This document shows positions 1 to 7,982 of a stretch of 32,621 nt of DNA, one piece after another. The notes beneath the pieces were generated by a model. It saw only the letters and a list, made by a program, of their open reading frames with translations. It was not told the origin of the DNA and searched no databases. Source of the DNA: QNBT01 sp964563335 (lineage in GTDB: Bacteria > Planctomycetota > Phycisphaerae > Sedimentisphaerales > Anaerohalosphaeraceae); NCBI GenBank assembly GCA_964563335.1, contig CAZLWL010000022.1, forward strand, positions 1 to 32,621. Direction: 5' to 3'. Numbering within the stretch: the stretch's first letter is position 1; every line of letters begins with the position of its first letter. A program made the translations under genes and the position numbers.

Positions 1-34
1 ACAATCCCATACTACTCTGCGAAGTAGCGTTTCG

Positions 35-712
35 CTACGTAGCACGAGCTCGCGGGAATTTTTTACCCTTAAGGGTATATTTCGCCGATTTTTTTCGATT
101 GTCGGTCAGGCCTGCTGTAAAATCTGATTGTGCGATTTCAAGGAGGTTTTCTATCAATTTGCCGCCCGGCGGCGTAAGTACGCTTTCAGGATGAAACTGA
201 ACGCCGAAGACGGGCAAAGTCTTATGCTGAACACCCATAACGACACCTTCAAACTCAGCCGTCTGCTCGAGACAATCCGGAAGTGATAAAGCGCACAGGC
301 TGTGGTAGCGTCCGGCCTGCAAAGGATTCTCAAGTCCCGCGAAAATGCCTTTGCCCGTGTGCGATATTCTCGATGGCTTACCGTGCATCACAACTGGTGC
401 GTGGCCAATCTTCCCCCCAAAGTGCTGAATGATGCACTGATGTCCAAGGCAAACACCGAATATCGGCAGCTTGTCCTTGAAGAATTCTATTGCCTCAAGC
501 GACACACCCGCCCTGTCCGGTGTGCCGGGCCCGGGCGAGATAACTAAAAGCACAGGGCTGAATTCCTCGGCGACCTTCTTCAACTCATCGAGCGGAGTAT
601 CCGCCCGGTAAACCTTTGTATGGCAATTGCGCTTGCCGAACTCATCGACGAGGTTATAAGTGAACGAATCAAAGTTATCTATAAACAGCACTTTTGTTCT
701 CGCTGACGGCAT
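35..712 (-). CDS. trpG: Anthranilate synthase component II (glutamine amidotransferase)
   Basis: Class I glutamine amidotransferase that releases ammonia from glutamine for TrpE in the first step of tryptophan synthesis. Visible motifs are the N-terminal FIDNFDSFTYN block (residues 10-20), the oxyanion strand SPGPGTP (59-65), the nucleophile elbow GVCLGHQ with Cys88, and HPES with His174 and Glu176, so the triad is intact. The frame is open further upstream, but I place the start at the ATG at 712. It follows a GAGGA Shine-Dalgarno that lies in the end of trpE, 10 bases after the trpE stop. The close spacing suggests translational coupling. The roughly 25-residue basic tail after the domain is longer than usual. 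A PabA role in folate synthesis is possible because these enzymes are interchangeable, but the Trp-codon leader upstream argues for tryptophan. The operon may continue beyond the left edge. Confidence 0.93.
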   Translation of the reverse strand: MPSARTKVLFIDNFDSFTYNLVDEFGKRNCHTKVYRADTPLDELKKVAEEFSPVLLVISPGPGTPDRAGVSLEAIEFFKDKLPIFGVCLGHQCIIQHFGGKIGHAPVVMHGKPSRISHTGKGIFAGLENPLQAGRYHSLCALSLPDCLEQTAEFEGVVMGVQHKTLPVFGVQFHPESVLTPPGGKLIENLLEIAQSDFTAGLTDNRKKSAKYTLKGKKFPRARAT

Positions 713-722
713 GGTTCTGTCC

Positions 723-2327
723 TCACATTTGGCCTCGAATCGCACGCAGACAGGACTGGGCCTTGTGCTGCGTCTCTTCAAACTCACTTTTCGGAATACT
801 GTCGTGTACAATCCCTGCCCCTGCACGGACGTACGCCGTATGGTCCTTTATCTGCAGACTGCGGATGGTGATGCAACTGTCGAACCAGCCGTCAACGGTC
901 AGGTACATAACCGCTCCGCCGTAGTAGCCGCGCTTGTTCTTTTCAAGCTCACGGATAATCTTCATCGCTTCAATCTTCGGCGCACCCGTCAGAGTGCCCA
1001 TATTCATAGTGGCAAGATAGGCGCTCAGTGCGTCGAGGTCGCCTCGCAAAATCCCCTTTACGTTGCTCACTAAGTGCATCACCGATTCATACCTTTCGAT
1101 AATCAACATTTCGTTTACAATCCGCGAGCCGGAGTCCGCAACGCGGGCAACATCATTTCGTGCAAGGTCAACAAGCATCATGTGCTCCGCTAATTCCTTG
1201 CGGTCTATCTTTAGTTCGGCCTCGTACCTGCCGTCCATATCAGGGTCGATTTTGCCGTTTATTCTGCCCCGTGGCTTAGTGCCGGCGATGGGGCGGATTT
1301 CAACACAGCGCTGTCCGATGCCACTGACGCGCAGATTCAACTCCGGGCTGGCTCCCATCAATATAGTATTCGGCGTGTTGAGATAGAACATATACGGCGA
1401 TGGATTCAGTGTTCTCAGTCGGCGGTAAACATCCAACGGCTCATCCGGGCAGGGCTCCGTTATCGTCCTGCTTAGAACAACCTGAAAGATATCGCCTTCG
1501 ATTATGTGCTCCTTGGCTGTTCTGACCATCTGCTCGTATTCGTCCTGATTCGTATCCGTGCCGGCAGGTGGTATTTGGCCCTCAAATCGTTTAGGCGTTG
1601 GCGCAGCAGCTTTGGCCGCATTGAAATAATGGTCAAAATGCTCATGGATCTCCTGGATAACGGTGTCGGGCTGACCGTCTGTAATCATCGCATTGACGAC
1701 AGCGTATCCTTTGGCCTGTTTGTGGTCCATGATGAAGATGTTGTCTGCGAAGTAAAGTTCATAATCGGGGTTTGCAAGTATGTCTGCCTTATTGGCTGGT
1801 AGCTTTTCGAACTGGTCGATGAAGTCATAGCTCAGTGCCCCCAACAGACCGCACGTTACGCGGAACGGTTTACTGGCCAGTTCAAAGGAAAACGCCACCG
1901 CTCGCAGAACATCCATCTGATTAACTGTTTTCAGACGTGCCTCTTCATCAATTGTTTGTTCAGTCAGATTCAGTGTGCCCGTAATCGCGTCTTGGCCGAA
2001 GTTAACTAACTTGCAGAAGTCGAACCTGCTTTTATCCCCAGCCAGGTATTTGAGCATTCGTTTTCCGGTGTTGCTCAGCGCCCTGATTGTAAACCCGGCT
2101 CCGGTTCCGGCAAGATAGAGGGCCGGGTTGGCCGTGCCGAAGGTTAACGTGCCGGTTTCATCTTCCGTAAGATGCTCGCGGGACTCGAAAAGGCAGCAAT
2201 CGGCCTTTCTGCCGTAATCGGAAAGCCTGGCGAAAAACTCCACCGGACACTCGATGTCTATTTCCTTGACTATGGGAATAATCTGCCCCGGTTTGGCACC
2301 GCGAATCAGTTTTATGTATTCGTCCAT
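723..2327 (-). CDS. trpE: Anthranilate synthase component I
   Basis: Converts chorismate plus ammonia to anthranilate, in complex with TrpG. The 534-residue length is normal. The chorismate-binding domain shows RPIAGTKPRG, VDLARNDV, MNMGTLTGAPKIEAM and the C-terminal GAGIVHDSIPKSEFEET block. Near the N-terminus, LFESREH (about 46-52) corresponds to the LLES-type element that binds tryptophan for feedback inhibition in TrpE proteins, so this is more likely TrpE than PabB. The start ATG at 2327 is preceded by AAAGG. The gene is headed by its own promoter and a Trp-codon attenuator (2393-2565), so it should be controlled both by transcription attenuation and by feedback inhibition. trpG follows after 10 bases. 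Confidence 0.95.
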   Translation of the reverse strand: MDEYIKLIRGAKPGQIIPIVKEIDIECPVEFFARLSDYGRKADCCLFESREHLTEDETGTLTFGTANPALYLAGTGAGFTIRALSNTGKRMLKYLAGDKSRFDFCKLVNFGQDAITGTLNLTEQTIDEEARLKTVNQMDVLRAVAFSFELASKPFRVTCGLLGALSYDFIDQFEKLPANKADILANPDYELYFADNIFIMDHKQAKGYAVVNAMITDGQPDTVIQEIHEHFDHYFNAAKAAAPTPKRFEGQIPPAGTDTNQDEYEQMVRTAKEHIIEGDIFQVVLSRTITEPCPDEPLDVYRRLRTLNPSPYMFYLNTPNTILMGASPELNLRVSGIGQRCVEIRPIAGTKPRGRINGKIDPDMDGRYEAELKIDRKELAEHMMLVDLARNDVARVADSGSRIVNEMLIIERYESVMHLVSNVKGILRGDLDALSAYLATMNMGTLTGAPKIEAMKIIRELEKNKRGYYGGAVMYLTVDGWFDSCITIRSLQIKDHTAYVRAGAGIVHDSIPKSEFEETQHKAQSCLRAIRGQM

Positions 2328-2392
2328 TTTTCAAACCTTTGAATATCTGTTATCGGCCTATCTTATTTTTACACAAGCGATTATGCAATAAA

Positions 2393-2428
2393 AAAATCGC
2401 AACCCGCTCTTTGACAGGTTGCGATTTT
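2393..2428 (-). terminator. Intrinsic terminator of the trp attenuator
   Basis: On the minus strand, AAAATCGCAACC (2428-2417) pairs perfectly with GGTTGCGATTTT (2404-2393) around a 12-base loop. The arm ends in an uninterrupted T run (GATTTTTTTATT). It lies 34 bases after the stop of the Trp leader peptide and 65 bases before trpE, the position expected for an attenuator rather than for the end of purH, which is about 200 bases away and on the other side of a promoter. Confidence 0.88.
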
Positions 2429-2466
2429 ACAATGCAAATTTTGCTGGTATGTACCCTACCGCTACC
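2417..2466 (-). promoter_or_regulatory. Candidate antiterminator of the trp leader
   Basis: The segment GGTAGCGGT (2466-2458) overlaps the TAG stop of the leader peptide. It can pair with ATCGCAACC (2425-2417), the 5' arm of the terminator, in eight of nine positions: seven Watson-Crick pairs and one G-U, with a single A-A mismatch. A ribosome stalled at the Trp codons would leave this arm free, so the antiterminator forms and trpE is transcribed. A ribosome that reaches the stop codon would cover it, so the terminator forms. The pairings are read from the sequence; the mechanism is inferred from classical attenuation. Confidence 0.7.
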
Positions 2467-2527
2467 CGCCGAGTATCTCGACAGGCCACCACCAACCAAA
2501 CGTATTTTTGCGGTAATTGAGCCTCAT
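2462..2527 (-). CDS. trpL: Tryptophan leader peptide (attenuator)
   Basis: A 21-codon reading frame, starting MRLNYRKNTF and continuing GWWWPV, then ending in TAG. Three consecutive TGG codons (2494-2486) in so short a peptide just upstream of an intrinsic terminator and trpE are the signature of a ribosome-mediated trp attenuator. The ATG begins only about ten bases after the predicted -10 box, so the leader mRNA would be leaderless or nearly so, and no Shine-Dalgarno fits in front of it. The peptide itself probably has no function; its translation rate senses charged tRNA-Trp. The arrangement is seen directly; the regulatory role is inferred. Confidence 0.82.
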   Translation of the reverse strand: MRLNYRKNTFGWWWPVEILGG

Positions 2528-2536
2528 AACAAAACC

Positions 2537-2565
2537 ATTAAACCAAATAGGGCCGCAATTGTCAA
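2537..2565 (-). promoter_or_regulatory. trp operon promoter
   Basis: A consensus -35 box TTGACA (2565-2560) is followed by a 17-base spacer and TTTAAT (2542-2537) as -10. Directly upstream is an AT-rich inverted repeat, AGAAAAA-GA-TTTTTCT (2580-2565), that could act as an UP element. Transcription would start around 2530-2527, at the ATG of the Trp leader peptide. Confidence 0.75.
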
Positions 2566-2596
2566 GAAAAATCTTTTTCTATCCGGCCTTTGCTCT

Positions 2597-2628
2597 ACTA
2601 CGAACTACAAACTATTAACCACGAACTC
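2597..2628. repeat. Degenerate heptanucleotide tandem repeat next to the purH stop
   Basis: On the plus strand four period-7 units run from 2601 to 2628: CGAACTA, CAAACTA, TTAACCA, CGAACTC, with a partial unit before. The array touches the TAG stop of purH (2629-2631). It is a decayed version of the arrays at 11969-12031 and 15020-15061. Confidence 0.7.
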
Positions 2629-4239
2629 CTAATGCTTAAAATGCCGTTTGCCCGTAAATACCAAGGAGATACCGGCTTTATCAGCGGCGGCGATCACTTC
2701 ATTGTCCTTCTTTGAGCCGCCCGGCTGAACGATACACGCAACACCGGCTTTAGCGGCATTTACTACATTGTCAGGGAACGGGAAGAAGGCATCGGAGCCC
2801 ATAGCAGAGCCTTTGGCCTCGTCGCCCGCCTGCTTGAATGCTATCAAACCGGACTCGACGCGATTCATCTGGCCTGCACCGACACCGACGATCCTTCGGC
2901 CCTTAACTAACGTGATAGTATTGCTCTTGACGTGTTTCGCCGTTATCCAGGCTATTCGCAGGTCCTCTAATTGCTCATCGGTCGGCTTGGCCTTGGTCGG
3001 GTACGTAAGCACATCAGGCTCCCACGCAACAAGGTCGCGCCTCTGCAGCAACATTCCACCGACAATACAGCGAACATCAAACTCGTCGCAGTCAATGTTC
3101 GCACGGTCGATTGGCCCGGTTTCCATGAGCCTTACACGCTGGCCCCACTGTTTCAGGGTCCTGATTGCCTCAACCGCATCCGCGTCGAACTCGGGCGCTA
3201 TAATCACCTCGGCGAAGAAGCCGCTCGCCCCCTTTGCCTTGCCGAACCTGCTGTAAGATTCCATGATTACCGTGGCGAGATTTTTGTCGACCTTTCTGTT
3301 CAGCGCTATGATACTGCCGAATGCGCTGATAACATCACCCACGTACGCCTTTTCGTATGCAACGCAAATATCATCATCAATCGCACAGCCGCACGGGTTA
3401 AGGTGCTTGACAACAACAGCAGCCGGCTCACTGAATTCCTTCACAAGCTCAAAGGCCGCATTGATGTCTAACAGATTATTGAAGCTGATTCCCGTGCCGC
3501 CAGGCAGTACCTTGCCGCTGCCCGTGCTCACCTCTCCGCTGGCCGACAGCTTATAAAATGCCGCATCCTGATGCGGATTCTCTCCATATCGAAGCTCATT
3601 TTCCTTCGCAATCGCAATTGAAACACGCTCAGGGAACCGGACGCCGGCCTTGGCGTTCAGATACTTGGAAATCGCCGCATCGTACGAGGCGGTAAGCCCA
3701 AACGCAACTCTCGCACAATCGGTCCGCAAGTCCTCGCTTACCGCACCATTATTGGCCTTCATCTCTTCAATGACACGCTCATACTGACCCGGATTCGTTA
3801 CAACCGTAACATATTTATGGTTCTTCGCCGCCGAGCGAATCATACTCGGACCTCCGATGTCGATATTTTCTATCGCCTCTTCGAAGGTACAGTCGGCCTT
3901 GGCAATCGTCTGCTCGAATGGGTAAAGGTTTACACATACAAGGTCTATCGGCTCGATACCGTGCTCTTTCAAAGCCGCCGCGTGTTCGGCCTTGTCCCGA
4001 AGCGCCAAAAGCCCCCCGTGAATCTTCGGATGCAGAGTCTTGACTCGGCCATCCATCATCTCCGGGAAGCCCGTTACAGAATCAATGCTCGCAACCTCAA
4101 CACCCCCGTCGCTGATCTTTTTGGCGGTCCCGCCCGTGCTGATTATCTTAACTCCCATCGAGCTTAGCTGCTTTGCAAACTCAACAATCCCCGTCTTGTC
4201 CGAAACACTAACAAGTGCCGTCTTAATCTTAACATCCAT
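2629..4239 (-). CDS. purH: Bifunctional AICAR formyltransferase / IMP cyclohydrolase
   Basis: Catalyses the last two steps of purine synthesis: formyl transfer from 10-formyl-THF to AICAR, then cyclisation to IMP. The N-terminal MGS-like cyclohydrolase domain shows SVSDKTGIVEFAKQL (11-25), STGGTAKKI (34-42) and MMDGRVKTLHPKIHGG (61-76). The transformylase domain shows VVKHLNPCG, with the catalytic Lys278-His279 pair, then KHVKSN and DAFFPFPDNV. The 536-residue length is usual. I place the start at the ATG at 4239, preceded by AGGAGA; the frame is open upstream through a palindromic repeat, which is unlikely to be coding. It is not obviously in the same operon as trpE, which has its own promoter downstream. 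The stop codon abuts a heptamer repeat array. Confidence 0.96.
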   Translation of the reverse strand: MDVKIKTALVSVSDKTGIVEFAKQLSSMGVKIISTGGTAKKISDGGVEVASIDSVTGFPEMMDGRVKTLHPKIHGGLLALRDKAEHAAALKEHGIEPIDLVCVNLYPFEQTIAKADCTFEEAIENIDIGGPSMIRSAAKNHKYVTVVTNPGQYERVIEEMKANNGAVSEDLRTDCARVAFGLTASYDAAISKYLNAKAGVRFPERVSIAIAKENELRYGENPHQDAAFYKLSASGEVSTGSGKVLPGGTGISFNNLLDINAAFELVKEFSEPAAVVVKHLNPCGCAIDDDICVAYEKAYVGDVISAFGSIIALNRKVDKNLATVIMESYSRFGKAKGASGFFAEVIIAPEFDADAVEAIRTLKQWGQRVRLMETGPIDRANIDCDEFDVRCIVGGMLLQRRDLVAWEPDVLTYPTKAKPTDEQLEDLRIAWITAKHVKSNTITLVKGRRIVGVGAGQMNRVESGLIAFKQAGDEAKGSAMGSDAFFPFPDNVVNAAKAGVACIVQPGGSKKDNEVIAAADKAGISLVFTGKRHFKH

Positions 4240-4270
4240 TTCAAGTCTTCTCCTAAATTTATGGTAGGTA

Positions 4271-4319
4271 GTAGGGTATGCCACGCATACCTTTTACGGT
4301 AGGGTATGCCACGCATACC
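4271..4319. repeat. Duplicated REP-like palindrome
   Basis: Two identical 21-base copies, at 4271-4291 and 4299-4319, with a 7-base spacer. Each contains the perfect inverted repeat GGTATGC-CAC-GCATACC. They lie between the stop of the PQQ-propeller gene and the start of purH, both on the minus strand, and could act as a terminator or mRNA-stabilising element of the REP type. There is no T run after either hairpin on the minus strand. Confidence 0.85.
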
Positions 4320-4333
4320 AAAACACCAAGAAA

Positions 4334-5443
4334 TCATCTCACGTTAATGCTCATTACCCTCCCCTTATCGTCGGAAACATAGATTGTCGAATCCGTCGTA
4401 TTTGCTGCATATCTGGAAACACCGGCGAAATTAACCGTATAAAGCTTCTTCCCCGTACTGTTCTCCATCACAACTAACACGCCCGGCTTGGCAAATACGT
4501 ATGCTGTTTCGTCTTTCTCCGCAAGCAAGCCAAGCCCCTCGCTTACCTGCCAGAGCATTTTCCCGCTGTCTTTGTCGATAGCATACAAACCATTATTGCC
4601 GGCGTATTGATAGACCGCTCGCCTGCCCACAGTCACCGAATCAGTAAGTTGAGCACCCGCTTGAAAAACCGTCTCCCAGCCGCTTCGGCCGGATGTAATA
4701 TCAAGTTTATACAGCTTGGTGTTTTCGCTGCCTACATATAGCCAACAACCGTCACTCACTATCGGTGCATTGATCCTGCCTGGAATGTCCCTCTGCCACA
4801 ATCTCTTCGCCTTCTGTGCAGAGGTCATCACGATATTGCCGACCTGAGTCGAGAAAACCACGAACTCGTCATCAACTACTATCGAATTAATCAGCGAATC
4901 ATTATCCGCCGTCACCATGAACTCCTGCCAATACTCATCCGCAACTATCGCATGAAGCCGTTTATCCAAACCGGCCACAAAAATATGCCTCGAATTCCTC
5001 CGGGCTCCACAAACAGCCCCCCTGCCAATGGTCATAAGCTGCCTCGACTCCTTCACGGCACCGACCGCCGGATCAAGAATAAAAAGCTGCGTCCCTACCG
5101 TAAACAAAAGCCCGCCGCCGTAATACTGCGGCTCATGCACTTTCAGTCCCGGCCTGGCCAACTGCAAACAGAAGCGAATGCTGCCCTTGGCCCTGTCGAT
5201 ACAGAACAAATAATTCTGGTCGGTCAGAACATACAAATACTTGTCGAAGACAAACATACGCTCTGCTCTTTCCGTCTCTTTCAGCGGCAGATTAATCTGC
5301 CAACCTGCTTGCAGACCTGCATGTTTCAGCAGGCTCGCCGAAACCAGCATCGCTTCTGCGCTCCCCTTCCGGGCCGTAGCCCCTCCGGCGACACCAGCAC
5401 AAGTGCCGACAAGAAAGACCACCAACATAAATCTTTGCAGCAT
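4334..5443 (-). CDS. Secreted PQQ-type beta-propeller protein
   Basis: A 369-residue protein with an N-terminal Sec signal peptide (hydrophobic MLVVFLVGTCAGVAGGA, residues about 6-22) and repeated propeller blades of the PQQ/BamB kind, for example LYVLTDQNYLFCIDRAKGSIRF, LYVGSENTKLYKLDITSG and GLYAIDKDSGKMLWQ. Each blade has the YxLDxxTG(K) plus W signature. No quinoprotein catalytic residues are evident, so a scaffold role outside the cytoplasm is likely. It is too divergent from BamB to name. The ATG at 5443 follows GAGGG at good spacing. It lies 91 bases upstream of purH, separated by the duplicated palindrome. Confidence 0.8.
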   Translation of the reverse strand: MLQRFMLVVFLVGTCAGVAGGATARKGSAEAMLVSASLLKHAGLQAGWQINLPLKETERAERMFVFDKYLYVLTDQNYLFCIDRAKGSIRFCLQLARPGLKVHEPQYYGGGLLFTVGTQLFILDPAVGAVKESRQLMTIGRGAVCGARRNSRHIFVAGLDKRLHAIVADEYWQEFMVTADNDSLINSIVVDDEFVVFSTQVGNIVMTSAQKAKRLWQRDIPGRINAPIVSDGCWLYVGSENTKLYKLDITSGRSGWETVFQAGAQLTDSVTVGRRAVYQYAGNNGLYAIDKDSGKMLWQVSEGLGLLAEKDETAYVFAKPGVLVVMENSTGKKLYTVNFAGVSRYAANTTDSTIYVSDDKGRVMSINVR

Positions 5444-5532
5444 CTGATTATCCCTCAGCCATCCTCTTGCCGTATTTCACAAGTTCCATCACTAACTTGT
5501 ATCTGTTCCGTAAGCCAACAGATAATATTTAG

Positions 5533-5555
5533 CCCCGCGTTTTACGCGGGGTTTT
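5533..5555. terminator. GC-rich hairpin between two minus-strand genes
   Basis: CCCCGCG (5533-5539) and CGCGGGG (5545-5551) form a perfect 7-bp stem with a 5-base loop, followed on the plus strand by TTTT. On the minus strand, the direction of the neighbouring genes, the stem is followed by CTAAATATT, which is not a strong T run. It may still help end transcription after the 97-residue gene. Confidence 0.45.
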
Positions 5556-5624
5556 GACCGGTTTTATACAAATTCCAATACGTCGTCGAACCAATTTTTG
5601 TGTTCAAACCATCGGTATGTTTTC

Positions 5625-5918
5625 TCAGGTCAAATGAACGTATTCGGCTAAATCGACACCGTGCTCGGCCTCAAAATCACGCATCTGCTCAATCCGCTCG
5701 ATATCATCCTGAATGCGGTTGGCCAGCTTGAAGATGTACGGCTTACCGGTCAGCCGATTCTTCAGATCATCCAACATCGGTTCCCAACTGCCGCCGTAAA
5801 GTTGGGCCTTAAGCACGACAAGCATCTTGTGCTCGTTGCCAAAGCCCCTTACATAATCCTGGACGACGTCGACCGGCAAATCCTCACGACTCCCGCGATT
5901 TTCGGAGATTTTGGCCAT
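5625..5918 (-). CDS. Small hypothetical cytoplasmic protein
   Basis: A 97-residue soluble protein with no signal peptide or membrane segment; I do not recognise the family. The sequence is charged and looks helical, with the central motif GFGNEHKMLVVLKAQLYGGSWEPMLDDL and an acidic C-terminal helix. The ATG at 5918 is preceded by GAGG with 7 bases spacing and is preferred to an in-frame upstream start at 5972. It follows atpC by 162 bases in the same direction, so it may be read from the ATP synthase transcript. The upstream gap holds two TTTGCAA(A/T) palindromes (5962-5981). Coding status is supported by the Shine-Dalgarno and amino-acid composition; the function is unknown. Confidence 0.7.
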   Translation of the reverse strand: MAKISENRGSREDLPVDVVQDYVRGFGNEHKMLVVLKAQLYGGSWEPMLDDLKNRLTGKPYIFKLANRIQDDIERIEQMRDFEAEHGVDLAEYVHLT

Positions 5919-6080
5919 CGCAAACCTCACTTGGCCGAAATGATAACCGCGAGCATCCGAATTTGCAAACAAATTTGCAATTTATCACAAATCTACATAA
6001 GTTCTTTGCAGCTTGGCGTTTACGGATTGTCCCGCCCCACCTGTCAGATAGATTGACATTTGTGGCGTTTTTAACAAGCC

Positions 6081-6518
6081 CTACTCATCACTCAGAATCG
6101 ATGACAGACGCGCTAATTTGACTAATTGCTTAGCTCGTTCCGCATCACCGGCCCCAATCTGCATCCTTATATAAGCACCCCCAACAACAATACTGCGGGC
6201 CTTTGATACAACTTTTTCGGCCTCATCACGTTCTATACCTTCGAAAGTAGTCACCTCATGGGCCAAAACCGTGACAAAATTCTCGCTTATCCGTGCAAAT
6301 CCGCCGTCAACCAGGAAGAAAGCATCTCCCCTGCCGGAAATCTGTCTGACCTCCATAATCCCCACACCTAACTTACAGAGCATCGGTGCGTGGTTTCGCA
6401 AAACACCCCTCAATCCATCGTGAGCAGGCAGAACAAGTGCCCCCGCCTTGCAATCCAATAACTTCCCGCCCGGCGTAAGCAAAACACAACGAAATGTCCC
6501 TCTCGACAACTGAACCAT
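6081..6518 (-). CDS. atpC: F1Fo ATP synthase epsilon subunit
   Basis: Central-stalk subunit of F1 that couples c-ring rotation to catalysis and can inhibit hydrolysis. The N-terminal beta-sandwich is recognisable from FRCVLLTPGGKLLDCKAGALVLPAHDGLRGVLRNHAPMLCKLGVGIM, with the typical P-x-x-G-x-x-G-(V/I)-L-x-x-H-A-P motif. The 145-residue length is normal, and the C-terminal part carries the short helical domain (RDEAEKVVSKARSIV). It starts 11 bases after the atpD stop, with AGGAAT close to the ATG. It is the last gene of the atp operon. Confidence 0.92.
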   Translation of the reverse strand: MVQLSRGTFRCVLLTPGGKLLDCKAGALVLPAHDGLRGVLRNHAPMLCKLGVGIMEVRQISGRGDAFFLVDGGFARISENFVTVLAHEVTTFEGIERDEAEKVVSKARSIVVGGAYIRMQIGAGDAERAKQLVKLARLSSILSDE

Positions 6519-6529
6519 TATTCCTGACT

Positions 6530-7939
6530 CTACCTGTTCTCCTGTGCCTCTTCAACTGTCCCGATATACATAAACGCACGCTCCGGCAAATGGTCCCATT
6601 TGCCCTCACAAATCTGGCTGCAGCTCCTGACTGTATCGGCTACCTTTACATATTTGCCGTTCAGCCCCGTAAACTGCTTTGTCACGGTAAACGGCTGCGA
6701 AAAGAACCTCTCAAGACGCCTTGCCCTTGCCACTACCGTCCGGTCGGCCTTACTCAGTTCATCAACACCGAGGATCGCAATAATATCCCGCAGGTCGTCG
6801 TAACGCTGAAGGTACTCTAACACCTGCTGTGCCACATCATAGTGCTCCCGGCACACGATATTGGGGTCCAGTATTCGAGATGAACTGGCCAAAGGGTCAA
6901 CCGCCGGATATATCCCCTTTTCCGTAATCTTTCTCGCCAGCACAATCGCCGAGTCAAGATGGGTGAACGTCGCCGCCGGCGCAGGGTCGGTCAGATCGTC
7001 GGCCGGCACGTATATCGCCTGAACCGATGTGATCGCCCCTGTGTCTGTTGATGCGATACGTTCCTGCAATTGCCCCATCTCCGTAGCAAGCGTCGGCTGA
7101 TAACCCACCGCAGACGGCATCCGCCCCAATAATGCCGAAACCTCCGCCCCTGCCTGACTGAACCGAAAAATATTATCTATGAAAAACAACGTCTCACCGC
7201 CGCCTATCTCGCAAAGGCTCTCAGCCATCGTAAGAGCGCTAAGAGCAACTCGCAGCCTTGCCCCGGGCGGCTCATTCATCTGGCCGAACACCAGGCATGT
7301 ACTGTCCAACACGCTCATATCAGTATCACCGATTTTCGTCTTTTGCATCTCCAGCCACAGGTCGTTACCCTCTCTGGTCCGCTCACCCACACCGGCGAAA
7401 ACCGAATACCCTCTGTACTCGGTTGCGATTCGTGAAATAAGCTCCTGAATCAGGACCGTCTTGCCGACCCCCGCCCCGCCGAAAAGCCCCGTTTTTCCGC
7501 CTCTGACAAACGGGCAAAGCAAATCAACCACTTTAACACCCGTCTCAAACATCTCCGACTTAGCAGAAAGTTCGGTAAATTTGGGTTGGGCGCGATGAAT
7601 CGGCCTTTTCTCCTTCGCCTCAACAGACCCACGGCCATCCACTGGTTCGCCCAGAAGATTGAAAACTCGCCCCAATGTCTCCTTGCCCACAGGTACCATG
7701 ACGGGGCCGCCCGTATCAATCACCTCTATCCCGCGTCGAAGTCCCTGTGTGCTGCCCAGCGCGATTGCCCTGACCCTGCCGCCACCTAAGTGCTGCTGAA
7801 CCTCGCCAACAAGCTCTGTTCTGCCGGACTCAAACTTGCCGTGTATCTTTAGCGCGTTATAAATACCCGGAACATCACCGCCGATAAATTCCGCGTCAAA
7901 CGTGCTGCCGATAACCTGTATTATCCTGCCTTTATTCAT
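6530..7939 (-). CDS. atpD: F1Fo ATP synthase beta subunit
   Basis: Catalytic subunit of F1. The Walker A loop GGAGVGKT is at 154-161, the Walker B region reads ETLFFIDNIFRFSQAG, and the family block ALLGRMPSAVGYQPTLATEMGQLQERI follows. At 469 residues it has the standard length with all core elements. Typical downstream DDLTDPAPAATFTHLD and ARRLERFFSQPF segments are also present. It lies 43 bases after atpG and 11 bases before atpC in the canonical gene order. Confidence 0.98.
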   Translation of the reverse strand: MNKGRIIQVIGSTFDAEFIGGDVPGIYNALKIHGKFESGRTELVGEVQQHLGGGRVRAIALGSTQGLRRGIEVIDTGGPVMVPVGKETLGRVFNLLGEPVDGRGSVEAKEKRPIHRAQPKFTELSAKSEMFETGVKVVDLLCPFVRGGKTGLFGGAGVGKTVLIQELISRIATEYRGYSVFAGVGERTREGNDLWLEMQKTKIGDTDMSVLDSTCLVFGQMNEPPGARLRVALSALTMAESLCEIGGGETLFFIDNIFRFSQAGAEVSALLGRMPSAVGYQPTLATEMGQLQERIASTDTGAITSVQAIYVPADDLTDPAPAATFTHLDSAIVLARKITEKGIYPAVDPLASSSRILDPNIVCREHYDVAQQVLEYLQRYDDLRDIIAILGVDELSKADRTVVARARRLERFFSQPFTVTKQFTGLNGKYVKVADTVRSCSQICEGKWDHLPERAFMYIGTVEEAQENR

Positions 7940-7982
7940 ATAGCCACTTCACCCTGGCCCAGGCAACTCAAACTATGAGTTG

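Noticed and set aside
24..38. Inverted repeat GTAGCG-TTT-CGCTAC over the trpG stop as terminator
   Set aside because: No T run follows on the minus strand and the window ends 23 bases further on, so neither a terminator nor operon continuation can be judged.
5962..5981. Paired TTTGCAA(A/T) palindromes as an operator upstream of the 97-residue gene
   Set aside because: Short, AT-rich and without a recognisable promoter nearby; could easily be chance.
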